A DNA stretch of 64,000 nucleotides, from positions 259,535-323,534 of the forward strand of contig UBZM01000021.1 of assembly GCA_900470095.1 (NCBI GenBank). Direction: 5' to 3'. Positions 54,412 to 64,000 of this stretch are shown piece by piece (the first letter of the stretch is position 1; each line of letters begins with the position of its first letter). Under the pieces are notes generated by a model. That model had not been told where the DNA came from. It saw only the letters and a list, made by a program, of their open reading frames with translations, and did not search any database. A program made the position numbers and the translations under genes. Origin of the DNA: Hyphomicrobiales bacterium (GTDB lineage: Bacteria > Pseudomonadota > Alphaproteobacteria > Rhizobiales > Beijerinckiaceae).

Positions 54412-55902
54412 TTGGCCCCTGTCCGCCTTACCGCCTTGCATCCTCTCGCCAGTGCCGTGACCGGCGTGGCGGCTGGCGCAATCGCGGTTCTCGCCTTGCC
54501 GGGAGCGCTGGCCAACGCCACTGGCCTCCTGCTGGCCGGGGCAGGGTTGGCGGCATCGGCCATCTTCTACGAGCGACGTGTCCTTGCGCAGCGCGAGCAG
54601 ATCTTCGCGGCGATCGGCGAGGTCAAGGTTCGCCTGGCAACCAACGCGATCAGGCTTGACGGTTTGGCGCAGCGTGTCGAGCAACTGCCGATGAGCGAGG
54701 CCGATGCCGCGCCGGCACGCGCCGCGATCAATGAACTGACGGCCGAGGTCGGACTGCTCGGCGACCTGCTGCAGCAAGTCGCGACGACGCTGGCAGATCA
54801 CGACACGCAACTCTCGGCGGCGCAGGCCCGGCGCACCGCCGAAACCACTCCCCCGCCGCCGGCGCCTGCTCCCGAGCTTGCCCGCGTTGCGCATCGCGAG
54901 GCGCTTGCTGCAGCGCGCGCTGAGGCCATTCAGGCCGAGCAGTTGCGCGCTGCCGATGAACGGGCCGCGATCATCAGCACGGCGCTGGCCGAGGGCAAGG
55001 TCGAGGTCCATCTCCAGCCGATTGTGCAGTTGCCGCAGCGCCGGACGCGTGGCTACGAGGCGCTCGTCCGTCTGCGTCTCGACGAGAGCACCTTGCTGCT
55101 TCCCGCCGAATTCCTGGCGATCGTCGAGGAGCGGGGTTTCGGTCCGACGCTTGATGCACTGGTCCTGACGCGCACGCTGGCGATCGCGCGCCATCTGGGA
55201 TCCAAGGACGGCGGCCTGTTTGTGGCCTGCAATTTCAGCGCTGCGACCTGGGCCTCGTCGCAGGCTCTGGTGACCCTCTCCCGTATTCTCGACAAATATC
55301 GTGAGCACGCCGGCCATCTGGTGATCGAGATGCCGCAGCGCGTCTTCCGCGCCCTGGAACCGACCAGCCTTGGCCTGCTCGGGGCGATGTCCGCCAATGG
55401 CGTGCGCTTCGCGCTCGACCATGTCGGCGATCTTCGCTTCGACCCGGCATCGCTGCATGATCGTGGCATTCGCTTCGTGAAAGTGCCGGCCGCCCTGCTG
55501 CAGGCCGAAGCCGAACGCTCGTCGATCGACATCGCCGCCGCCGATCTCGCGGCTCAGCTCGCGCGGGCTTCGATCATCCTCGTCGCCGAGAAGATCGAGG
55601 ATGATCCGACTGTCGCGGACATGATCGAGCTTGGCGTGACCTATGCCCAGGGGCTGGTGATTTCGCCGCCGCGACCGGTCAAGCCGGAGGTCTTTGCCGA
55701 TCCCGAGCCGGCGAAGCCCGTCGCTCAGGCGCCCGAGCCGGAGCGGTCCGCCGCACGGATCTCGGCCGAGATTCTGGGCTATCCCACTGCCGGCACATCG
55801 CCCGCGGCAGCGCTGCCAGCACCGCCGAGCGGGCCTGCGCAGAAGGGCCCGGCACCCGAGCGCCTGCCGTTCCGCGCCGTGCTGCGCCGCGCCAGCGCCT
55901 GA
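54412..55902 (+). CDS. EAL-domain protein, partly degenerate, membrane-bound
   Basis: A 496-residue protein with two N-terminal membrane segments (residues 12-52), a coiled coil (60-180) and a C-terminal EAL domain (190-420). Of the c-di-GMP phosphodiesterase residues, Glu216 of YEALVRL, Asn in CNFS, Glu in VIEMPQ, Lys in FVKVP, Glu in VAEKIED and QG in YAQGLVIS are kept. The DDFG motif reads DHVG (His337 for the second Asp) and the loop after it is altered. Activity may be reduced or lost. The start is uncertain: TTG 54412 is the first possible, without a good ribosome site. A Pro/Ala-rich tail ends the protein. Confidence 0.82.
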   Translation: MAPVRLTALHPLASAVTGVAAGAIAVLALPGALANATGLLLAGAGLAASAIFYERRVLAQREQIFAAIGEVKVRLATNAIRLDGLAQRVEQLPMSEADAAPARAAINELTAEVGLLGDLLQQVATTLADHDTQLSAAQARRTAETTPPPPAPAPELARVAHREALAAARAEAIQAEQLRAADERAAIISTALAEGKVEVHLQPIVQLPQRRTRGYEALVRLRLDESTLLLPAEFLAIVEERGFGPTLDALVLTRTLAIARHLGSKDGGLFVACNFSAATWASSQALVTLSRILDKYREHAGHLVIEMPQRVFRALEPTSLGLLGAMSANGVRFALDHVGDLRFDPASLHDRGIRFVKVPAALLQAEAERSSIDIAAADLAAQLARASIILVAEKIEDDPTVADMIELGVTYAQGLVISPPRPVKPEVFADPEPAKPVAQAPEPERSAARISAEILGYPTAGTSPAAALPAPPSGPAQKGPAPERLPFRAVLRRASA

Positions 55903-55986
55903 CAAAACCCTATCGTTGTCCGTTCCGACAGCCTAAACCGGCACCGTGCTGCGCTGCCGTCGCGCCGCATAGCCCAATTGGTTTCA

Positions 55987-56871
55987 GTGGAGTTGACCGC
56001 TTTGCAGCCTGCCAAGACCGCGCCCACCGTCGCATTGACCGGATTCTCCGAAATCACCGACCGGTTCGATCTCTGCCTGTGCGATATCTGGGGGGTCGTC
56101 CATAACGGTGTGGTGGCTCATCAGGACGCCTGCGATGCGCTGGTTGCGATGCGGGAACGCGGTGTTTCCGTCGTGCTGGTGACCAACGCTCCCCGTCCCC
56201 GCCGTGAAATCGAGGTCCAGCTCGCACGCTTTGCCGTGCCGGAGGCTGCCTATGATGCGATCGTGACCTCGGGCGATGTCTGCCGGGCGCTGATCGAGGA
56301 AAGGTCCGGCGAGCCGGTCTTCATGCTCGGCCCCGACCGCGACCTGCCCCTGATCGCCGGCCTGGATGCGCCGCGCGTCTCACCCGCGGAGGCGCGCTAC
56401 GTGCTCTGCACGGGATTATTCGACGACGAGACCGAGACGGCCGAGACCTATGCCGGACTCTTCGCCGATCTCGTCGCCCGCGATCTCGTGATGATCTGCG
56501 CCAATCCCGATCTGGTGGTCGATCGCGGTGGCAAGATCGTGCCTTGCGCCGGCTCGCTCGCGCTGGCCTATGAGGAGATCGGCGGCACGGTGATCTATGC
56601 CGGCAAGCCGCATCGACCGATTTATGAAATGGCACTGCGCATCGCCGAAGCGCGACGCGGCAAGCCCGTTCCGCCGGACCGGATTTGCGCAATCGGTGAT
56701 GCGATTCGGACCGACATCGCCGGCGCGAACGCCTTCGGCGCGGCGAGCGTCATGGTGCTGGCGGGCATCCACGCCCAGGATCTTGTCGAGAAATCGTGGG
56801 AAGAGCGCCACGGCTGGTTCGCAGTGCAGCATCAGCGCCCGGATTACGCGATTCCGCAACTCGTCTGGTGA
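55987..56871 (+). CDS. TIGR01459 family HAD-superfamily hydrolase
   Basis: A 294-residue HAD-IIA hydrolase. The first motif reads LCDIWGVVHNG, with Trp where DxDGT is usual, which is a TIGR01459 trait. The second motif is VLVTNAPRPRREI, the third includes YAGKPHRPIYEMAL, and the last acid motif is AIGDAIRTDIAGA. It is probably a phosphatase acting on a small sugar- or nucleotide-phosphate; in many Hyphomicrobiales it lies near ribF and ileS, as here. GTG 55987 is chosen; TTG 55978 and TTG 55993 are also possible. Confidence 0.85.
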   Translation: MELTALQPAKTAPTVALTGFSEITDRFDLCLCDIWGVVHNGVVAHQDACDALVAMRERGVSVVLVTNAPRPRREIEVQLARFAVPEAAYDAIVTSGDVCRALIEERSGEPVFMLGPDRDLPLIAGLDAPRVSPAEARYVLCTGLFDDETETAETYAGLFADLVARDLVMICANPDLVVDRGGKIVPCAGSLALAYEEIGGTVIYAGKPHRPIYEMALRIAEARRGKPVPPDRICAIGDAIRTDIAGANAFGAASVMVLAGIHAQDLVEKSWEERHGWFAVQHQRPDYAIPQLVW

Positions 56872-56884
56872 GGTCCCGCCACGC

Positions 56885-57268
56885 TCAGGCGTGGCAGACC
56901 GCTTCCATCTTGACCTTCAGGGTCTGGGCGTTGAACGGCTTGACGATATAGTTGTTCACGCCGGCCTTCTTGGCGGCGATGACGTTCTCGGTCTTCGATT
57001 CGGCCGTGACCATGATGAACGGCGTCGTCGCGAGGGCATCTTCCTCGCGCACGCGCTGGAGCAGCTCGAAGCCGGTCATCGGCTCCATGTTCCAGTCGGA
57101 GATGACGAGGCCGTATTTCTTGTCGCGCATCTTGGCGATGGCGGTCGAGCCGTCCGACGCATCGTCGACATTCTCGAATCCGAGCTGCTTGAGCAGGTTC
57201 CGAATGATCCGGACCATCGTCTGGTAGTCGTCGACCACGAGGATGGGCATGGACGGATCGAGAGCCAT
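56885..57268 (-). CDS. cheY: CheY-like single-domain response regulator
   Basis: A 127-residue receiver domain. Acidic pocket DD in ILVVDDYQTM, phospho-acceptor Asp in LVISDWNMEPMTG, Thr in FIMVTAESK and Lys in YIVKPFNAQTL are all present. The fit to chemotaxis CheY (NMEPMTGFELLQRVR) is good. A TTGGAG ribosome site precedes ATG 57268. It stands alone with no cheA, cheW or flagellar genes around, so it may serve a chemotaxis system encoded elsewhere. Its 3' end faces the HAD gene. Confidence 0.92.
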   Translation of the reverse strand: MALDPSMPILVVDDYQTMVRIIRNLLKQLGFENVDDASDGSTAIAKMRDKKYGLVISDWNMEPMTGFELLQRVREEDALATTPFIMVTAESKTENVIAAKKAGVNNYIVKPFNAQTLKVKMEAVCHA

Positions 57269-57522
57269 TCTGGTGCTCCAAGCGTAACGACGGCAGCGCG
57301 GGGCAATACCCGCGCGCGGACCGCCTTCAGTGAGTGGCGACCATGCCGGGAGTGATAGGGCACCGGCGTTTCGAAGCGGTTAATTTGAATGAAAACTGAC
57401 GCAAGGGAAGCATCTCTCCGGCCGCGGCACCAAAGTCGCATGGCCGAGGCGGCGGGGCTGTGTCATTCTATGTTGCGCCGCAACAAGGGCGGCGCATCAA
57501 AATTGCATCGGCAGCCGGACCA

Positions 57523-57966
57523 ATGAACGCAGTCTCCTATCAGGTTCATGCTTTCGAAGACCTCGCGATCGGTCAAAGCGAAAGTCTGATGCGCACGGTG
57601 ATGGAGCGGGATGTCTCGCTCTTCGCCGATCTCTCAGGGGACGCCAATCCGATCCATCTTTGCGAGCGTTATGCGGCGGGCACGAAGTTCGGCCAGCGCA
57701 TCGCACACGGAATGCTGACTGCGAGCCTCGTATCCGCGCTGCTCGGCACGAAATTGCCAGGGCCGGGCGCCGTCTACCTGTCGCAAACGCTCACCTTCCT
57801 TGCGCCGGTCAAGATCGGCGATGTCGTCACGGCGCGGGTCGAAGTGGTCGAACTCGTTGCCGAGCGTCGGCGCGCGCGCCTGTTCTGTGACTGTGTCGTC
57901 GACGGCAAGGCCGTGCTCGAGGGAGAGGCCTGGGTCGCCTTGCCGCCGGCAAAGCCAAAGGCCTGA
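57523..57966 (+). CDS. MaoC-like (R)-specific enoyl-CoA hydratase
   Basis: A 147-residue hot-dog-fold protein. The hydratase-2 motif is FADLSGDANPIHLCERYA, with the Asp and His dyad of PhaJ-type enzymes, followed by FGQRIAHGML. It hydrates trans-2-enoyl-CoA to (R)-3-hydroxyacyl-CoA, which can link beta-oxidation to polyhydroxyalkanoate. An upstream GTG at 57460 gives a longer frame, but similarity starts at ATG 57523. No phaC is in the window. Confidence 0.87.
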   Translation: MNAVSYQVHAFEDLAIGQSESLMRTVMERDVSLFADLSGDANPIHLCERYAAGTKFGQRIAHGMLTASLVSALLGTKLPGPGAVYLSQTLTFLAPVKIGDVVTARVEVVELVAERRRARLFCDCVVDGKAVLEGEAWVALPPAKPKA

Positions 57967-58065
57967 ACCCGGGCGCTTGCATCCGGCGTCCTTGACGCTG
58001 CTGGCCTGAACCGCCATTGACTGCCGCGCGCGGGCATGCCCCGCCGAGGCGGAACCCTTCGTGCC

Positions 58066-59049
58066 ATGACCCGTCCTGCCGCCGCGCCGTCTTCCGGCCG
58101 GCCTCATGTTTTCGTCCTCGATGGCGACAGCCCGGTTCCGGACAGCTTGCGCGGGGCGGTGCTGGCGCTGGGCAATTTCGACGGTGTCCATCGCGGCCAT
58201 GCCGAACTCGCGCATGTCGCGGTCGCCATGGCGGCCAAGCAGGGCTGCGAGGCCGCCGCCTTCACCTTCGAGCCGCACCCGCGATCGGTCTTCAGCCCCG
58301 AGCGCCCGGTCTTTCGCCTGACGCCACCTGACGTCAAGGGGGAGCTGCTGGCCCAGGCCGGGCTGAAGCGAAGCTTCGTGCTGCCCTTCGATCGCGCCAT
58401 TGCGGCCGTGAGCGCCGAGAGTTTCGTCGACGACCTGCTGCTCGAGCGGCTGGGCGTCGGCGGGCTCGTCTGCGGCTACGACTTCCACTTCGGCAAGGGC
58501 CGCGCCGGCTCGCCCGAGATGCTGCAGGCGAGGGCGGGCGCACGCGGTGTCCCGGTGACGGTGGTTCCGCCCTATTCCTGGGCGGGGGAGCCGGTCTCCT
58601 CGACCCTGATCCGCACCGCGCTGGAAGCCGGAGATGTCGGCCGCGCAGCAGAGTTCCTGGGGCGGCCCTGGTTCGTGCGCGGCGAGATCGCCCATGGCGA
58701 CAAGCGTGGGCGCGATCTCGGTTACCCCACCGCCAACATGCATCTCGCCCATGACTGCCGCCTGAAATTCGGCATCTATGCCGTCAGGATGAAGGTCGAC
58801 GGCGTCTGGCGCGACGGCGTGGCGAGTTTCGGCCGTCGCCCGACCTTCGATGACGGTGCGCCGCGGCTTGAGACCTTCCTCTTCGATTTCGCAGGCGATC
58901 TCTATGGCAAGGTCGTGGATGTCGCACTGATCGCCTGGCTGCGGGGCGAGGAAAAATTCGACTCGCTCGAAGCCCTGATCGTGCAAATGGACAAGGACAG
59001 CGCCCGGGCCCGCGCCATTCTGGCGCAAACACCGCCCTTCCTTCCTTAA
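58066..59049 (+). CDS. ribF: Bifunctional riboflavin kinase / FAD synthetase
   Basis: A 327-residue enzyme making FMN and FAD from riboflavin. The N-terminal adenylyltransferase motif is LALGNFDGVHRGHAELA, followed by FTFEPHPRSVF, GYDFHFGKGRAG and SSTLIR. The C-terminal kinase has GYPTANMHL, GIYAV and the catalytic region FGRRPTFD with LETFLFDF. The length and domain order are standard. ileS and lspA follow on the same strand, a common order in Proteobacteria. Confidence 0.95.
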   Translation: MTRPAAAPSSGRPHVFVLDGDSPVPDSLRGAVLALGNFDGVHRGHAELAHVAVAMAAKQGCEAAAFTFEPHPRSVFSPERPVFRLTPPDVKGELLAQAGLKRSFVLPFDRAIAAVSAESFVDDLLLERLGVGGLVCGYDFHFGKGRAGSPEMLQARAGARGVPVTVVPPYSWAGEPVSSTLIRTALEAGDVGRAAEFLGRPWFVRGEIAHGDKRGRDLGYPTANMHLAHDCRLKFGIYAVRMKVDGVWRDGVASFGRRPTFDDGAPRLETFLFDFAGDLYGKVVDVALIAWLRGEEKFDSLEALIVQMDKDSARARAILAQTPPFLP

Positions 59050-59255
59050 CCTGCCCCTGTTAGAAGCCGTTCATGCTCGCTCATTGCGCCCAGATCATAG
59101 AGTTGCTCCGGCGAATTACGGGCCCGGCTGACGCTGCCCTGCGCTGATCGCAGGAGTCCGCGCAAGCCGGGATGACCGCCGCTTTCCCTTGTCCTTAAGG
59201 ACCGGTGACGCGCCAGCCATGCATGGCCCGCCAGTCCAGCTGCCCGAGCCGGATC

Positions 59256-62255
59256 ATGAACGAACAGTCCAATTCCGCCCCGTCGAAAAGCGTTGATTAT
59301 TCGCAGACGCTGTTCCTGCCCCAAACCGAATTTCCGATGCGCGCCGGCTTGCCGCAACGCGAGCCGGAACTGCTCGCCCGCTGGCAGACGATCGAGCTCT
59401 ATCGCAAGCTGCGTGAGAGCGCGAAGGGCCGCGACCGTTTCATCCTGCATGATGGCCCGCCCTATGCGAACGGCCATCTCCATATCGGTCATGCGCTCAA
59501 CAAGGTGCTGAAGGACCTTGTCGTCCGCTCGCAGCAGATGCTCGGCCATGACGCCAACTATGTGCCGGGCTGGGATTGCCATGGCCTGCCGATCGAGTGG
59601 AAGATCGAGGAGCAATATCGGGCCAAGGGCCTGAACAAGGACGATGTGCCGGTCGTTGAATTCCGCAAGGAATGCCGTGCCTTTGCCGAGCACTGGGTCA
59701 ATGTTCAGCGCGAGGAGTTCAAGCGCCTGGGTGTCGAGGGCGACTGGGCCGATCCCTACCTGACCATGGCGTTTCCCGCCGAGGCGCAGATCGCCCGCGA
59801 GATCATGAAATTCGCGGAAACGGGCCAACTCTATCGCGGCTCCAAGCCGGTGATGTGGTCCGTGGTCGAGAAGACCGCGCTGGCCGAGGCGGAGGTCGAG
59901 TACGAGGAGCACACGAGCGATACGGTGTTCGTGGCCTTTCCCGTCGTGTCCGGGGCCGAGGCTCTGGCCGGCGCCTCGGTCGTGATCTGGACGACGACAC
60001 CCTGGACGATCCCCGGCAACAGGGCGATCTCCTTCCACCACAAGATCGCCTATGGGCTCTATCGGGTGACCGCGGCGGCCGAGGGCAACTGGGCGAAGGT
60101 CGGCGCGACCTATGTGCTGGCGAAGGCCCTGGCCGAGAGCGTGTTCAAGGCGGCGAAGGTCGACGCCTTCGAACTGGTTCGCGATGTCGATGCCTCCGAG
60201 CTGAATGGCCTGACCGCCGCCCATCCGCTGCGCGGCCATGGCTACGACTTCGATGTGCCGTTGCTCGACGGCGACCATGTCACCGACGATGCCGGTACGG
60301 GCTTCGTCCACACCGCTCCCGGCCATGGTCGCGAGGATTTCGATATCTGGATGGCGAGTGGCCGCAAGCTCACTGAGCGCGGAATCGATACGCTTATCCC
60401 CTACACTGTGGATGCCGACGGTCGCTTTACCAAGGACGCGCCGGGCTTCGAGGGCCGGCAGGTCATCACCGACAAGGGCGAGAAGGGCGACGCCAACGAC
60501 GCTGTGATCAAGGCGCTGGCGGCAAGCGGCAACATCATCGCGCGCGGGCGGTTGAAGCATCAGTATCCGCATAGCTGGCGCTCGAAAAAGCCGGTCATCT
60601 TCCGCAACACGCCGCAATGGTTCATCGCCATGGACAAGCCGCTCGGCGACGCGTCGGGCGGCCCCGATGTGCCGTCCACGCCCGGCGGCAACGTCGATAC
60701 GCTGCGCACCCGCGCGCTCAGGGCGATCAAGGAAACCGAATGGGTTCCCGCGGCCGGCGAGAACCGCATCACCGGCATGATCGCCAACCGTCCTGACTGG
60801 GTTGTCTCGCGCCAGCGCGCCTGGGGCGTGCCGATCACCGTCTTCGTCGAGAAGGACAGCAGCACGATCCTCGTCGATCCAAGGGTCAACGCTGCGATCG
60901 CCGATGCCTTCGAGATCGAGGGGGCCGACGCCTGGTTCACCGATGTCGACGGCGCGCGCTTCCTGAAGCCCTTCGGCTACGATCCCAAGATGTATGAGCG
61001 CGTCACCGACGTGCTCGATGTCTGGTTCGATTCAGGCTCGACCCACGCCTTCACACTGGAGAAGCGGCCGGATCTGCGTGCCCGCCGGCGCGGCGAGGGC
61101 GGCAATGACCGGGTGATGTATCTGGAAGGGTCTGATCAGCACCGCGGCTGGTTCCATTCGAGCCTGCTCGAAAGCTGCGGCACGCGCGGCCGGGCGCCCT
61201 ATGACATCGTGCTGACCCACGGCTTCTGTCTCGACGAGAAGGGCGAGAAGATGTCGAAGTCGAAGGGCAACGTCACGGCGCCGCAGGACGTCATCAAGGA
61301 ATCCGGCGCCGATATCCTGCGCCTCTGGGTCGCGGCGGCGGACTATTCCGACGATCTGCGCATCGGCAAGGAAATCCTCAAGACCTTCGTCGAGACCTAC
61401 CGCAAGCTGCGCAACACCATGCGCTGGATGCTCGGTACGCTCGCGCATTTCAGCGAGGACATCCGCGTCGCTTCGCCGGCGTCGATGCCCGAGCTCGAGC
61501 GCTTGATGCTGCACCGCCTTGCGGAGCTTGGGCCGCAGGTCGAGGAGGCCTATCGGACCTATGATTACAAGCGGGTCGTGACGCTGCTCTCGCAGTTCAT
61601 GAACACGGAGCTGTCGGCCTTCTATTTCGACGTCCGCAAGGACGCGCTCTATTGCGACCCGCTCTCGAGCCATGTCCGCAAGAGCGCGCTGACAGTGGTC
61701 GACCATCTCCTGCGCTGCCTCGCAACCTGGCTGGCGCCGATCCTGGTCTTCACCACCGAGGAAGCCTGGCTCGAGCGCTATCCGGAGCAAAAGGCTCTGG
61801 GCGGTTCCGTGCATCTCGAAGCCTTTGCCGAGGCTCCGCAGAGCTGGCTCGATCCGGAGCTGGCCGAGCGTTGGAGCAAGATCCGCCGCGTTCGGCGTGT
61901 CGTCACCGGGGCACTCGAACTGGAACGTGCGGCCAAGCGCATCGGCTCTTCGCTCGAGGCTGCGCCGGAGGTTCATATCGCCGATCCCGATCTGCTGGCG
62001 GCGCTGTCGGGAGTCGATCTCGCCGAGATCTGCATCACGTCGGGTGTCAAGGTTGTCGCGGGCGAAGGGCCGGAGGATGGCTTCCGGCTTCCGGAAGTGC
62101 CCGGCGTTGCTGTCGTCCCGGTCCGCGCCAGCGGCGTGAAATGCGCCCGGTCCTGGAAGTATTTCGATCCGGCGACCGCCGAGCGCGACCATCCCGACGT
62201 CACCCCGCGTGACGCCAGGGCCTTGCGGGAGCTCGGCAAGGCGGCCGGGCGATGA
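59256..62255 (+). CDS. ileS: Isoleucyl-tRNA synthetase
   Basis: A 999-residue class I synthetase. The HIGH motif is [16 protein letters not shown] and the KMSKS loop [10 protein letters not shown]. The CP1 editing region has [12 protein letters not shown] and the conserved Asp/His site in [18 protein letters not shown]. It is the bacterial type without a C-terminal zinc finger Cys set. ATG 59256 is preferred; the frame opens at 59205. It is overlapped at its end by lspA (ATGA). A 12-base palindrome GTCCTTAAGGAC (59191-59202) lies just upstream. Confidence 0.96.
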   Translation: MNEQSNSAPSKSVDYSQTLFLPQTEFPMRAGLPQREPELLARWQTIELYRKLRESAKGRDRFILHDGPPYANGHLHIGHALNKVLKDLVVRSQQMLGHDANYVPGWDCHGLPIEWKIEEQYRAKGLNKDDVPVVEFRKECRAFAEHWVNVQREEFKRLGVEGDWADPYLTMAFPAEAQIAREIMKFAETGQLYRGSKPVMWSVVEKTALAEAEVEYEEHTSDTVFVAFPVVSGAEALAGASVVIWTTTPWTIPGNRAISFHHKIAYGLYRVTAAAEGNWAKVGATYVLAKALAESVFKAAKVDAFELVRDVDASELNGLTAAHPLRGHGYDFDVPLLDGDHVTDDAGTGFVHTAPGHGREDFDIWMASGRKLTERGIDTLIPYTVDADGRFTKDAPGFEGRQVITDKGEKGDANDAVIKALAASGNIIARGRLKHQYPHSWRSKKPVIFRNTPQWFIAMDKPLGDASGGPDVPSTPGGNVDTLRTRALRAIKETEWVPAAGENRITGMIANRPDWVVSRQRAWGVPITVFVEKDSSTILVDPRVNAAIADAFEIEGADAWFTDVDGARFLKPFGYDPKMYERVTDVLDVWFDSGSTHAFTLEKRPDLRARRRGEGGNDRVMYLEGSDQHRGWFHSSLLESCGTRGRAPYDIVLTHGFCLDEKGEKMSKSKGNVTAPQDVIKESGADILRLWVAAADYSDDLRIGKEILKTFVETYRKLRNTMRWMLGTLAHFSEDIRVASPASMPELERLMLHRLAELGPQVEEAYRTYDYKRVVTLLSQFMNTELSAFYFDVRKDALYCDPLSSHVRKSALTVVDHLLRCLATWLAPILVFTTEEAWLERYPEQKALGGSVHLEAFAEAPQSWLDPELAERWSKIRRVRRVVTGALELERAAKRIGSSLEAAPEVHIADPDLLAALSGVDLAEICITSGVKVVAGEGPEDGFRLPEVPGVAVVPVRASGVKCARSWKYFDPATAERDHPDVTPRDARALRELGKAAGR

Positions 62256-62740
62256 CCTCGCTGCGCCGCTTCGGGATTGGGATCGTCGCGCTGGTCTTCG
62301 TGCTGGACCAGGCGTTGAAGCTCTGGCTGGTCTTCGGCTTGCATCTCGGTGAAACCGGTCCCTATGAGCTGACGCCCTTCATGACCATCGTGCTGGCCTG
62401 GAACCGCGGCATTTCCTACGGGCTGTTCCAGCAGGAGGGGAATCTCGGGCCCTGGCTGCTGGTGCTGCTGTCCGTCGTCGCCGCCATCTGGCTTAGCCGC
62501 TGGATGTGGCGGGCAACGGACCGGCTGACGGTCGCAAGTCTGGCGCTCATCGTCGGCGGCGCGCTTGGTAACGGCGTCGATCGGGCTGTGTACGGCGCCG
62601 TCGTCGACTTCGTTCACCTGCATTATGGCAGCTTCAGTTGGTACATCTTCAACATTGCCGATGCGGCTATCGTTGTCGGTGTGCTCGGTCTCCTGTATGA
62701 GTCCTTCCGCCCTGACGCCTCAAAGTCTGCACGGGCTTGA
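62252..62740 (+). CDS. lspA: Lipoprotein signal peptidase (signal peptidase II)
   Basis: A 162-residue inner-membrane aspartyl protease with four membrane helices. The catalytic Asp residues are in [19 protein letters not shown] and [11 protein letters not shown], and the box [11 protein letters not shown] is typical. The ATG overlaps the ileS stop by four bases, the usual coupled order. It removes signal peptides from diacylglyceryl-prolipoproteins. Confidence 0.95.
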   Translation: MTSLRRFGIGIVALVFVLDQALKLWLVFGLHLGETGPYELTPFMTIVLAWNRGISYGLFQQEGNLGPWLLVLLSVVAAIWLSRWMWRATDRLTVASLALIVGGALGNGVDRAVYGAVVDFVHLHYGSFSWYIFNIADAAIVVGVLGLLYESFRPDASKSARA

Positions 62741-62826
62741 GGCGCGTCGCCATGCTTTTGCCCTTCCCTTGGTGCAACACGGCGAAACACGGACAGGAAC
62801 GCAGGTTCCTTCACGGAGGTTTTGAG

Positions 62827-63489
62827 ATGGCCCATCGCGCTCGCGCAATCCGCATCCTGCTCGCTGGGAGCATGATCGCGGTCGCGCTTCCCGCCTCGGC
62901 TCAGGAAGGCATGTTTTTCCAGAACGCAATGCGGACCTTTGGTCTGATGCCGGGGGAGGGGCCCGATATCGAGTATCGTCAGCGCCCGCCGCTGGTCGTG
63001 CCGCCGTCTTCCGCCTTGCCGCGCCCGCAGGATCCGGCTTCGCAGCGTACGGCCGCATGGCCGAATGATCCTGATGTTGCAGCCCGCCGCGCAGAGGCCA
63101 AGGACGCGCTGATTCCGGCGACCGAGCGCGAGAAATACAAGCTGAACCAGACCCCGCTGCTCAGCCAGCAGGAACTGCGTCGTGGCCGCGTGACCGGTGG
63201 CGGACAGTCTCAGACACCGCCGGAGACCCAGAGCAAGACCTTCGAGGAGAATATCGGCCCGATCCGCGCCGGCCGTGAATTGGCGGCGCGCCAGGCCGCC
63301 ACCGACACCTCGAACCTGGTGCACGGCCAGGAGCCGCAGCGGCGTTTGCTGACCGATCCGCCGACGGGCTACCGTAAGCCGGCTGGTACGGCGCCACTTG
63401 GGCCCGGCCGATCGGGGCCGCGTGAAGACACCAACAGCACGGGCCAGAAGGAATTCGTGCAGGGTCTGCCGACGCCGACCACGCCCTGA
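62827..63489 (+). CDS. Secreted Pro/Gln-rich protein of unknown function
   Basis: A 220-residue protein. It has a signal peptide (residues 4-24, AIRILLAGSMIAVALPASAQ), then GMFFQNAMRTFGLMPGEGP. The rest is low-complexity and probably disordered, rich in Pro, Gln, Arg and Thr. There is no lipobox Cys. GGAGGT six bases before ATG 62827 fixes the start. It lies between lspA and an M16 peptidase; similar small secreted proteins occur at this place in related genomes, but no function is known. Confidence 0.75.
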   Translation: MAHRARAIRILLAGSMIAVALPASAQEGMFFQNAMRTFGLMPGEGPDIEYRQRPPLVVPPSSALPRPQDPASQRTAAWPNDPDVAARRAEAKDALIPATEREKYKLNQTPLLSQQELRRGRVTGGGQSQTPPETQSKTFEENIGPIRAGRELAARQAATDTSNLVHGQEPQRRLLTDPPTGYRKPAGTAPLGPGRSGPREDTNSTGQKEFVQGLPTPTTP

Positions 63490-63516
63490 CCCTTCGCTGC
63501 GAAACCGTGATGGCGA

Positions 63517-63538
63517 GCGCCGCGCGCTGGCGCGGCGC
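63517..63538 (+). terminator. Hairpin between the secreted-protein gene and the M16 peptidase
   Basis: GCGCCGCGC (63517-63525) pairs exactly with GCGCGGCGC (63530-63538) around a GCTG loop. No T-run follows, so termination is uncertain. Confidence 0.45.
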
Positions 63539-63590
63539 GTAATTGCGCCTATATCGAAGGTCACTCCTGCCGCGAAGGTGCCACCCTGCA

Positions 63591-64000
63591 ATGACGGTTC
63601 ATACTCCGACTGCACGCTTGTCGGTTCCAGTCGAAGCCTTCAGGCTCGCCAACGGGCTTGACGTCGTGGTCGTGCCGGACCGGCGTGCGCCGGTCGTCAC
63701 CCATATGGTCTGGTACCGCAATGGCTCGGCCGATGATCCGGCCGGCAAGTCCGGCATCGCGCATTTCCTCGAGCACCTGATGTTCAAGGGCACGGCGCGC
63801 TGGCCGGCCGGCGAGTTCTCCAAGATCGTCGCGGGCTATGGCGGCCAGGAGAACGCCTTCACCTCCTTCGATTACACCGCGTATTTCCAGCGCGTGCCGA
63901 AGGAGCATCTGCGCGCCATGATGGACTACGAGGCGGACCGGATGACCGGGCTCGCCTTCGACGAAAGCGTCGTCGCGCCCGAGCGGGATGTCGTTCTCGA
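63591..64000 (+). CDS. M16 family zinc peptidase (pitrilysin type), partial
   Basis: The N-terminal 136 residues are visible before the window ends. The inverted zinc motif HFLEH (His58, Glu61, His62) is followed by LMFKGT, and [13 protein letters not shown] is the usual later stretch of processing-peptidase-like proteins. Substrate and second domain cannot be judged. ATG 63591 is the start seen; GAAGG lies about 13 bases upstream. Confidence 0.9.
   Translation, partial: MTVHTPTARLSVPVEAFRLANGLDVVVVPDRRAPVVTHMVWYRNGSADDPAGKSGIAHFLEHLMFKGTARWPAGEFSKIVAGYGGQENAFTSFDYTAYFQRVPKEHLRAMMDYEADRMTGLAFDESVVAPERDVVL

Noticed and set aside
59050-59255. Possible leader or T-box before ileS
   Set aside because: No T-box features are visible, and such leaders are not expected in Alphaproteobacteria.
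1-64000. tRNA, rRNA, CRISPR, prophage or insertion-sequence features
   Set aside because: Read by eye on both strands; no cloverleaf with a CCA-type end, repeat-spacer pattern, integrase or transposase was found. A tRNA or IS search program would be the decisive check.

Overview
The window is a GC-rich, gene-dense stretch of an alphaproteobacterial chromosome. The protein families (two Dpp-type importers, a PodJ-like SEL1 protein, TIGR02186/TauE, long-type PurC, LiuR-like MerR next to fadE, M16 peptidase after lspA) suggest Hyphomicrobiales, perhaps near Bosea. That placement comes from family resemblance only. About 54 protein genes are supported. I saw no rRNA, tRNA, CRISPR array, phage or insertion sequence. 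Several short inverted repeats lie between genes.

Left end (1-5093, minus): a transglutaminase/DUF2126 protein is followed by a circularly permuted ATP-grasp/alpha-E protein cut by the window edge. This is the core of a widespread but little-characterised predicted amide-ligase/peptidase cluster. 5336-10675 (plus) is a five-gene peptide/opine-type ABC importer with short ATPases. 10784-13658 is zwf-pgl-eda, the oxidative entry and aldolase step of the Entner-Doudoroff route, with edd absent from the window. 13801-16096 (minus) encodes an LhgO-like flavoprotein and an M20 amidohydrolase.

16354-25134 is mixed: DUF4239 membrane protein, class A acid phosphatase, DUF2161 protein, free-methionine-sulfoxide reductase, purC, a pyridine-nucleotide-disulfide oxidoreductase coupled to a DUF4126 membrane protein, a threonine-dehydratase-like enzyme and an ArgE-like deacetylase. 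25371-31106 is a second complete Dpp-type importer. In both importers a strong hairpin separates the binding-protein gene from the permease genes.

31128-41084 holds an O-antigen-ligase-like protein, then a molybdenum-cofactor and sulfur region (DUF2478, mobA, mrp, tusA, mobB, moeA). An SRPBCC protein and an unusual MerR-ATPase fusion sit inside this region. It ends with a TauE/TIGR02186 pair. 41085-44615 encodes a PodJ-like polarity protein. 44978-51050 is a fatty-acid oxidation block (MerR regulator, fadE, fadA, fadB) with a stacked hairpin/operator region before fadE, followed by a peptide-deformylase homologue that has lost key metal ligands.

The right end carries a signalling/TPR protein, an EAL protein, a HAD hydrolase, a stand-alone CheY, a MaoC hydratase, ribF-ileS-lspA, a secreted Pro-rich protein and the start of an M16 peptidase. 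The points most worth following up are the degenerate deformylase, the MerR-ATPase, and an 18/20 sequence match shared by the regions upstream of the PodJ-like and EAL genes.
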